DNA from: Candidatus Eiseniibacteriota bacterium
GTDB taxonomy: Bacteria > Eisenbacteria > RBG-16-71-46
Direction of reading: 5' to 3'
Length of the DNA stretch: 43,784 bases
NCBI GenBank assembly: GCA_016710095.1
Contig: JADJLL010000029.1
Coordinates: forward strand, 1-43,784
A program made the position numbers and the translations under genes. Under the pieces are notes generated by a model that did not search any database, was not told where the DNA came from, and saw nothing but the letters and a program-made list of their open reading frames with translations. The stretch's first letter is position 1. Each line of letters begins with the position of its first letter. This document shows, one piece after another, positions 37,771 to 43,784 of the stretch.

Positions 37771-40436
37771 ATGCAGATCGACCTCAGGTCCTTGATGCGC
37801 AAGCTGGATCCCACGCTCCGCAACACGCTCAATGCGGCGGCGGGCCGATGCATGACCGCCGGCCACTTCGAGATCACGGTGGAGCACTGGCTCATCGAGC
37901 TGCTCGAGGACCCGGCGTCGGACGTCGTGCCGATCCTGCGCCACTTCGAGATCTCGCAGGTCGTGTTCCAGCGGATGCTGCAGAAGAACCTCGACCTCAT
38001 GCGCACGGGCAACCTCGGACCGTCCGGGCTTCAGCAACATGATCACGAGCATCATCCGCGACTCGTGGATGGGCGCGTCGGTCAAGATGGGGCATCCGCT
38101 GATCCGCTCCGGCGTGCTGCTCGCGACGTTCGCGGCGCAGAGCGAGCGTTATTCGCGTGAGGACTTCTCGTCGCTCTTCGAGCAGATGCGCCAGGACGAA
38201 CTCGCGCGCGACATGGACGCGATCACCGCGACCTCGCGTGAGAACGCCGAGATCGCCGCGGCGCTCCCGAGCGCGAGCGGTTCCGGCGGCGGCGCGCAGG
38301 CCGGCCCCGGCGGTGGCGTGCTGGGCGGTGGCGAGTCCGCGATCGCCCGCTTCATGATCGATTTCACCGCGAAGGCGAAGGAAGGAAAGATCGATCCCGT
38401 GTTCGGCCGCGACCGCGAGATCCGGCAGATGATCGACATCCTGTCGCGCCGCCGGAAGAACAACCCGATCTGCGTCGGCGAACCGGGCGTGGGCAAGACC
38501 GCCGTCGTCGAAGGACTCGCGCTGCGCATTCACGAAGGCGACGTGCCCGACTCGCTCAAGAACGTGCGGCTGCTGTCGCTGGACCTCGGCCTGCTGCAGG
38601 CCGGCGCGAGCGTGAAGGGCGAGTTCGAGAACCGCCTGAAGAACGTGATCGCGGAAGTGAAGGCTTCGGCGACGCCGGTCATCACGTTCATCGACGAAGC
38701 GCACACGCTCATCGGCGCCGGTGGCTCCGCGGGCACGGGCGACGCCGCGAACCTGCTCAAGCCCGCGCTCGCGCGCGGCGAGCTGCGCACGATCGCCGCC
38801 ACCACGTGGTCCGAGTACAAGAAGTACTTCGAGAAGGATCCCGCGCTCGAGCGCCGCTTCCAGCTCGTGAAGCTCGACGAGCCCTCGGCCGAGGACGCGG
38901 TCGTCATGATGCGCGGCCTGCGCGACACCTACGAGAAGGCGCACGGCGTGCGCATCCTCGACGAGGCCGTCGTCGCGGCGGCCGAGCTGTCGAGCCGCTA
39001 CATCGCCGGCCGCCAGCTGCCCGACAAGGCCGTCGACCTGCTCGACACCGCAGGCGCGCGCGTCAAGATCGGCCGCGCCGCCCGCCCCGAAGCCGTCGAC
39101 CAGCTCGAGCGCCGCATGCACGCGATCGAGCACGAGCGCCACGCGCTGCAGGGCGACGCGCAAGATGAGCGGCAGCGCCGACCAGTCGGCGCGCATCGCC
39201 GAGCTCGACGCCGAGTTCACCAAGCTCGACGCGCAGAGCGAGGACCTGGTCGCGCGGCACGCGGCCGAGAAGGCCGTCGTCGACGAAGTGCTCGCGCTGC
39301 GCGCGAAGCTCGACGCCGCCGCGAAGGGCGAGGGCGAAGCGCCGTCGCAGGCCGAACTCGACGCCGCGCTCACGAAGCTGACCGCGGTGCAGGGCGACTC
39401 GCCGCTCGTGCCGCTCGACGTGGACGCGCGCCTCGTGGGGCAGGTCGTCGAGAGCTGGACCGGCATCCCGGTGAGCAAGATGGTGAAGGACGAGGCGGCC
39501 GCCACGCTGCAGTTCAAGGACCGCGTCGCCGAGCGCCTCAAGGGCCAGGACCACGCGATCGAAGCGGTGGATCGCGGCCTGCGCGCGGCGCGCGCGGGGC
39601 TCAAGAACCCGCAGACGCCGATCGGCGTGTTCCTGTTCGTCGGACCGTCGGGCGTCGGCAAGACCGAGCTGGCGACGACGGTCGCCGACCTCATGTTCGG
39701 CGGCGAGCGCTTCCTGACAGTCGTCAACATGTCGGAGTTCCAGGAGCGAAACAGCGCCTCGCGCCTGATCGGCACGGGCGCCGGCTACGTCGGCTACGGC
39801 GAGGGCGGCGTGCTGACCAACGCCGTGCGCCAGCGGCCGTACTCGGTCGTGCTGCTCGACGAGGTCGAGAAGGCCGACCGCGAAGTGCTCAACCTGTTCT
39901 ACCAGGTGTTCGACAAGGGCACGCTCGCCGACGGCGAGGGGCGCGTGATCGACTTCAAGAACACGATCGTGCTGCTGACGAGCAACCTCGCCACGGACAT
40001 CATCACGCAGATGTGCAGCTCGCCCGTGAAGCCGACGCGCGAGGAGCTGGTCGCCGCGATCCGCCCGACGCTGTCGGAGTTCTTCAAGCCGGCGCTGCTC
40101 GCGCGCATGGAGATCGTGCCGTTCCTCACGCTCGCGCCCGAGTTCCTGTCGGACATCGTGCGTCTCAAGCTGCGCAAGATCGAAGGCCGCCTGCGCGACA
40201 GCCACAAGATGTCGCTCGTGCTCGACGAGAAGATGATCGACGTGATCACGAGCCGCTGCACCGAAGTCGAGACCGGCGCGCGCAACATCGACCACATCAT
40301 CACGCAGACCCTGCTGCCCATGCTGTCCTCGGCGCTGCTCGAGCGCATGGCGCAGGGCCCGCTGCCGAACGCCGTCCGCATGACCGTCGCCGACGACGAG
40401 AGCTTCCGTATCGAATTCGCCGAAGCCGCGAACTGA
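37771..40436 (+). CDS. clpV: T6SS sheath-recycling ATPase ClpV (TssH), two frame breaks
   Basis: About 887 residues after correction, normal for ClpV. ClpV disassembles contracted TssB/TssC sheath. The N-domain starts MQIDLRSLMRKLDPTLRNTL. AAA1 has Walker A GEPGVGKTAVV (near 237) and Walker B VITFIDEAHTLIG. AAA2 has GPSGVGKTELATT (near 625) and VVLLDEVEKAD. Breaks lie near 38030 (NLGPSG to FSNMITSIIRDSW) and near 39160 (HALQGDA to KMSGSADQS). Both are repaired by removing one base. As read, three partial proteins result and the ATPase would be non-functional. Everything outside the two break points is well conserved, which favours consensus error. Confidence 0.9.
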
Positions 40437-40446
40437 GGAGTCACCC

Positions 40447-42625
40447 ATGAGTCCTGCCAGCAGCGCGTTCTTCACGTTCAAGATCGACGGCTATCTCGGA
40501 CGAACTTCACGTCGTCGGCTTCGAAGGCCACGAGGGCATGTCCCAGTTGTTCGAGTTCGAGGTGAAGCTGTCGTGCGAGGCGTCCGGGCTCGCGTTCGAC
40601 GACGCGCTCGGCAAACCGGCGCTGCTCACGATCCAAACGGACGGCGATGATCCGCGCTACGTGCACGGCATCGTCGGCCGGTTCGAGGAGACGGGCACCG
40701 GACCGAAGCACACGACCTACACCGCGACCGTCGTGCCCCGCTTCTGGACGCTCGGGCTGCGCCAGGACTGCTGCATCTACCAGGAACTCGCGACGCCGGA
40801 CGTGATCAGGAAGGTGCTCGAGGACGCGGGGCTCGCGGACGGCGACGACTTCTCGATCAACGTGCAGGGTGCGTATCCCGATCGCGAGTACTGCGTGCAG
40901 TACCGCGAGTCGGATTTCGCCTTCGTGTGCCGCCTGATGGAAGAAGAAGGCATGTTCTACTTCTTCGAGCATTCCGACTCGGGCCACAAGCTCGTGATCG
41001 CCGATTCGACGAGCGCGTACGCGGCGATCCCGGGACAGACCACGATCCCCTATCGCGAGAGCGACTCCGGCATGCAGTCGGACTCGGAGAGCGTGAACGT
41101 CGCGCGTTATTCGCGATCGCTGCGTCCCGGCAAGGTCGTGCTCACCGACTTCAACTTCACGAAGGTGGACTTGAACCTCGCCTCCGAGGTCGAGGGCAGC
41201 GCCGAGACCTCCTTCGAGATCTACGACTATCCGGGCCGTTACGCCGACACCGGTCACGGGTCGGATCGTTCGACCGTGCGCATGGAGTCGCTGCGCGCCG
41301 AGCGTGACCTGCTGGTCGGTGAGAGCGACTGTCGCCGGTTTATCAGCGGGCACAAGTTCACGCTCGACGAGCATCCGCGCGACGACATGAACCGTGAATA
41401 CCTGCTCGTGCGCGTCGAGCACGTCGGCCGCCAGTCGCAGGCCGCCGGCGCCGATGCCGTCGCGGCCGCCTCGGAATCGGAGGACGGAGAGGCCGAGCGC
41501 ATGTACGAGGCCGAGTTCGAGGCGATCCCTTCGGACGTGCTCTATCGCGCGCCGATGACGACGCCGAAGGCGATCGTCGACGGTCCGCAGACCGCGGTCG
41601 TGACGGGGCCCTCCGGCGAGGAGATCTACTGCGACGAGCACGGCCGCGTGAAGGTGCAGTTCCACTGGGACCGGCTCGGGCAGAAGGACGACAAGACGTC
41701 GTGCTGGATGCGCGTGAGCCAGCCGTGGTCGGGCACCGGCTACGGCGGCATGGTCATTCCGCGCATCGGCAACGAAGTGATCGTGAGCTTCCTCGAAGGC
41801 GATCCCGATCGTCCGATCGTCACCGGCCACGTCTACAACGGGGCGGCGATGTTCGGGTACTCGCTGCCCGGCGACAAGACGCGCACGTCGATCAAGACCT
41901 ACTCGTCGCCGGGCGGCGCCGGTTTCAACGAGCTGCGCTTCGAGGACGCCGCGGGCAACGAGGAAGTCTTCCTTCACGCCCAGAAGGACTGGAACATCCA
42001 GGTCCTCAACGACCGCACGCAGAGCATCGGGAACGACCACACGCACACGGTCGGTCACGACGAGACGATGGAAGTGAAGAACGACCGCACGCGCAAGGTC
42101 GGCGCGAACGAGTCGATCGACGTCGTCGCCAACGAGACCATCAAGATCGGCGGCGACCTCACGGAGACGGTGGGCGGCACGCTCAACCTGACCGTGACGG
42201 GCGCGCAGAGCGTGAAGGTGACGGGCGCCGTGACGAACACGTTCGAGGCGGCGCAGGCGACCACGGTCGGCGCGGACGACTCGCTGTCGGTGAGCGGCGC
42301 GCAGAACGTCTCCGTGACCGGCAATCGCGGCACCGCGGTGGACGGCGACGACTCGCTGAACGTGAAGGGCGGGCACTCGGTCACCGTGAAGGGCGCGGAC
42401 TCGCTCGCCGTGGACGGCGACCACTCGATGGACCTGAAGGGCGCGTCGGCGATCGACGTGGGCAAGGATCTCTCGATCTCGGCGGCCGACGAGATCAAGC
42501 TCGAATGCGGCAGCGCCTCGATCACGCTGAAGAAGAACGGCGACATCGAGATCAAGGGCAACAACATCAACATCAAGGGCAGCGGCAACATCACCGTCAA
42601 GGGTTCGGCCGTCGCCCAGAACTGA
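40447..42625 (+). CDS. vgrG: T6SS spike protein VgrG (TssI), one frame break near the start
   Basis: About 725 residues after correction. The start at ATG 40447 reads MSPASSAFFTFKIDGYL; the frame breaks near 40498 and resumes DELHVVGFEGHEGMSQLFEF, a classic VgrG opening. An ORF from ATG 40538 alone would lack the first 30 residues. The gp27-like region contains REYCVQYRESDFAFVCRLME. The gp5 OB-fold has EIYCDEHGRVKVQFHWDR and GMVIPRIGNEVIVSFLEGDP. The beta-helix shaft is a long series of short repeats (TVTGAQSVKVTG; GNNINIKGSGNITVKG). No extra C-terminal effector domain is seen, so cargo is probably bound through separate adaptors such as the next gene. Confidence 0.92.
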
Positions 42626-42648
42626 CCCGTTCGCTTCCGAGGCCCCGC

Positions 42649-43711
42649 ATGTTCGGCATCCGCAACGCGACACGTTACGACGCCACCGCCGTGATCCAGA
42701 CGGACGCGGACGGGGGAGACGTGATCGTGTGCGTCGCCAAGGGCACGTTCGCGCTGGGCAAGGGCGGCAAGCTCGAGCTCGCCGAGCCGCTGCCGCTCGT
42801 CTACGCGGACGAGTACGCCAAGCCGGGCGAGTCGGGCATCGTCGCGGGATCGGACTTCGCGCTCTTCAAGCCGGGCACCGACGTGATCGTGACCGGCAGC
42901 GCGTTCGCGCCGGGCGGCAAGGCCGTCACGCAGATGACCGTGAAGCTGCGCGCGGGTTCGCTCGCCGCGTCGCTGCTCATGACCGGTGACCGCGTGTGGA
43001 AGAAGGGACTGCTCGGGCCGTCGATCGGCTCGCCCGAACCGTTCCGCGAGATGCCGCTCGTGTGGGAGCGCGCCTGGGGTGGCCCGCGGCGAGGGCGAAG
43101 GCAAGAACCCCGGCGTCCGCTGCGACGGCAATCCCGTCGGCGCGGGCCTGTGGGCGAACGACAAGGACGCGATCGACCAGCCGCTGCCGAACCTCGAGGC
43201 GCCGGACGATCCCGTGAAGAACACCAAGTCGCGCCCCGAGCCCGCGTGCTGGGCGTGCGTCGCTCCCGCGTGGGAGCCGCGCCGCTCGTTCGCCGGCACG
43301 TACGACGCGAAGTGGGAGCGCGACCGGATGCCGCTGCTTCCGGACGACTTCGACCATGCGTTCTTCATGCAGGCGCATCCCGCGCTGCAGTCGCCGAAGT
43401 ACTTCGTGGGCGGCGAGAAGATCGCGATCGAAGGCATGCACCCGAAGGGTCCGCTGTCGTTCGAGCTGCCGAAGGACACCGTCGAAGTGAAGATCCTCCT
43501 GCCCGGCGACAAGGTGACCACGCACGCCACCGTGCTCGACACGGTCGTGCTGATGCCGTCGGAGGAGAAGGTCACGCTCACGTGGCGCGTGCGCATCCCG
43601 GCGCCGCATCCCGTGACGAGCGTGCAGCTCGTGCAGATCGAGAGCCGCGAGCATCCGGCGCCGGTCGAAGCCGACGCGGACGCCGCGCCCGCGGGAGGCG
43701 CCCGTGGCTGA
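42649..43711 (+). CDS. DUF2169-family protein (probable T6SS effector adaptor), one frame break
   Basis: About 353 residues after correction. The start MFGIRNATRYDATAVIQTDA followed by VCVAKGTFAL and the MPLVWERAWGG block match the DUF2169 family, which in other T6SS loci acts as a chaperone that loads effectors onto VgrG/PAAR. The frame breaks near 43085 (ERAWGG to ARGEGEGKNPGVRC); removing one base restores it. The C-terminal half contains AFFMQAHPALQSPKYF. It lies 23 bases after vgrG and overlaps the next gene by 8 bases. The matching effector is not in the window. The assignment rests on remembered family features. Confidence 0.75.
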
Positions 43712-43784
43712 CGCCGTGGTGATCACCGGCGTGGGCGTGCTCACGGGGCTCGGCCAGACCGCGCAGAGCCACGCCGCGATGCGC
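43704..43784 (+). CDS. Beta-ketoacyl-synthase-like protein, N-terminal fragment (runs off the window)
   Basis: Only 27 codons are present, starting at GTG 43704 inside the end of the DUF2169 gene and preceded by GGGAGG. The residues VVITGVGVLTGLGQT fit the conserved N-terminal strand of thiolase-fold ketosynthases. Such genes are known next to DUF2169 in T6SS effector loci, where their role is unclear. With so few residues the call is tentative. Confidence 0.55.
   Translation, partial: MADAVVITGVGVLTGLGQTAQSHAAMR

Noticed and set aside
38039..40450. A separate ATPase gene starting at ATG 38039
   Set aside because: Its start lies within the ClpV N-domain and both ends are frame breaks; it is part of clpV.

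Overview
This is a high-GC (by eye about 70%) chromosomal window from a Gram-negative bacterium. It has outer-membrane barrels, a TolC/RND pump and a full type VI secretion system (T6SS). The mix of PEGA-tailed Ser/Thr kinases, FHA proteins and TPR proteins suggests a high-GC phylum such as Eisenbacteria, Gemmatimonadota or Myxococcota, but the sequence alone does not settle this. No rRNA, tRNA or CRISPR array was seen.

Layout. (1) 1-1279: C-terminal part of a membrane-anchored kinase-type protein with a PEGA-like tail. (2) 1371-3180: an HNH endonuclease and an OsmC-type peroxidase, both on the minus strand. (3) 3349-9727: a minus-strand efflux operon in the order tetR-type regulator, tolC-like, membrane-fusion lipoprotein, RND pump. 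A pair of operator-like repeats lies upstream of it. (4) 9905-13593: three FHA-domain genes: a soluble zinc-ribbon FHA protein, an FHA-FHA-membrane-lytic transglycosylase fusion, and a periplasmic VWA-like-membrane-FHA protein. (5) 13690-23789: two complete PEGA kinases, three TPR/outer-membrane-barrel paralogues, a fourth TPR paralogue with a different tail, a mono-haem lipoprotein, and an IS element inserted exactly behind one barrel gene. (6) 23862-42625: all thirteen T6SS core genes in the order tssJ-K-L-M-A-B-C-hcp-E-F-G-clpV-vgrG. (7) 42649-end: a DUF2169 protein and the first codons of a beta-ketoacyl-synthase-like gene, a pairing known from T6SS effector-loading loci.

How it may work (inference). 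Regions 4 and 5 look like a phospho-threonine control layer for the T6SS, comparable to the PpkA/Fha pathway of Pseudomonas. Kinases with periplasmic PEGA tails could sense the envelope, perhaps through the neighbouring TPR/barrel proteins, and act on cytoplasmic FHA readers. The most unusual part is the FHA-FHA-transglycosylase fusion, which would tie a cytoplasmic phosphorylation signal directly to local opening of peptidoglycan.

Data quality. At least nine otherwise intact genes contain a single-base frame break, and tssA also seems to have lost its stop. The corrected proteins have normal lengths. Indel errors in the consensus are the simplest explanation, but real decay of the T6SS cannot be excluded from the sequence alone. 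The transposase carries an additional in-frame amber stop and is probably dead.
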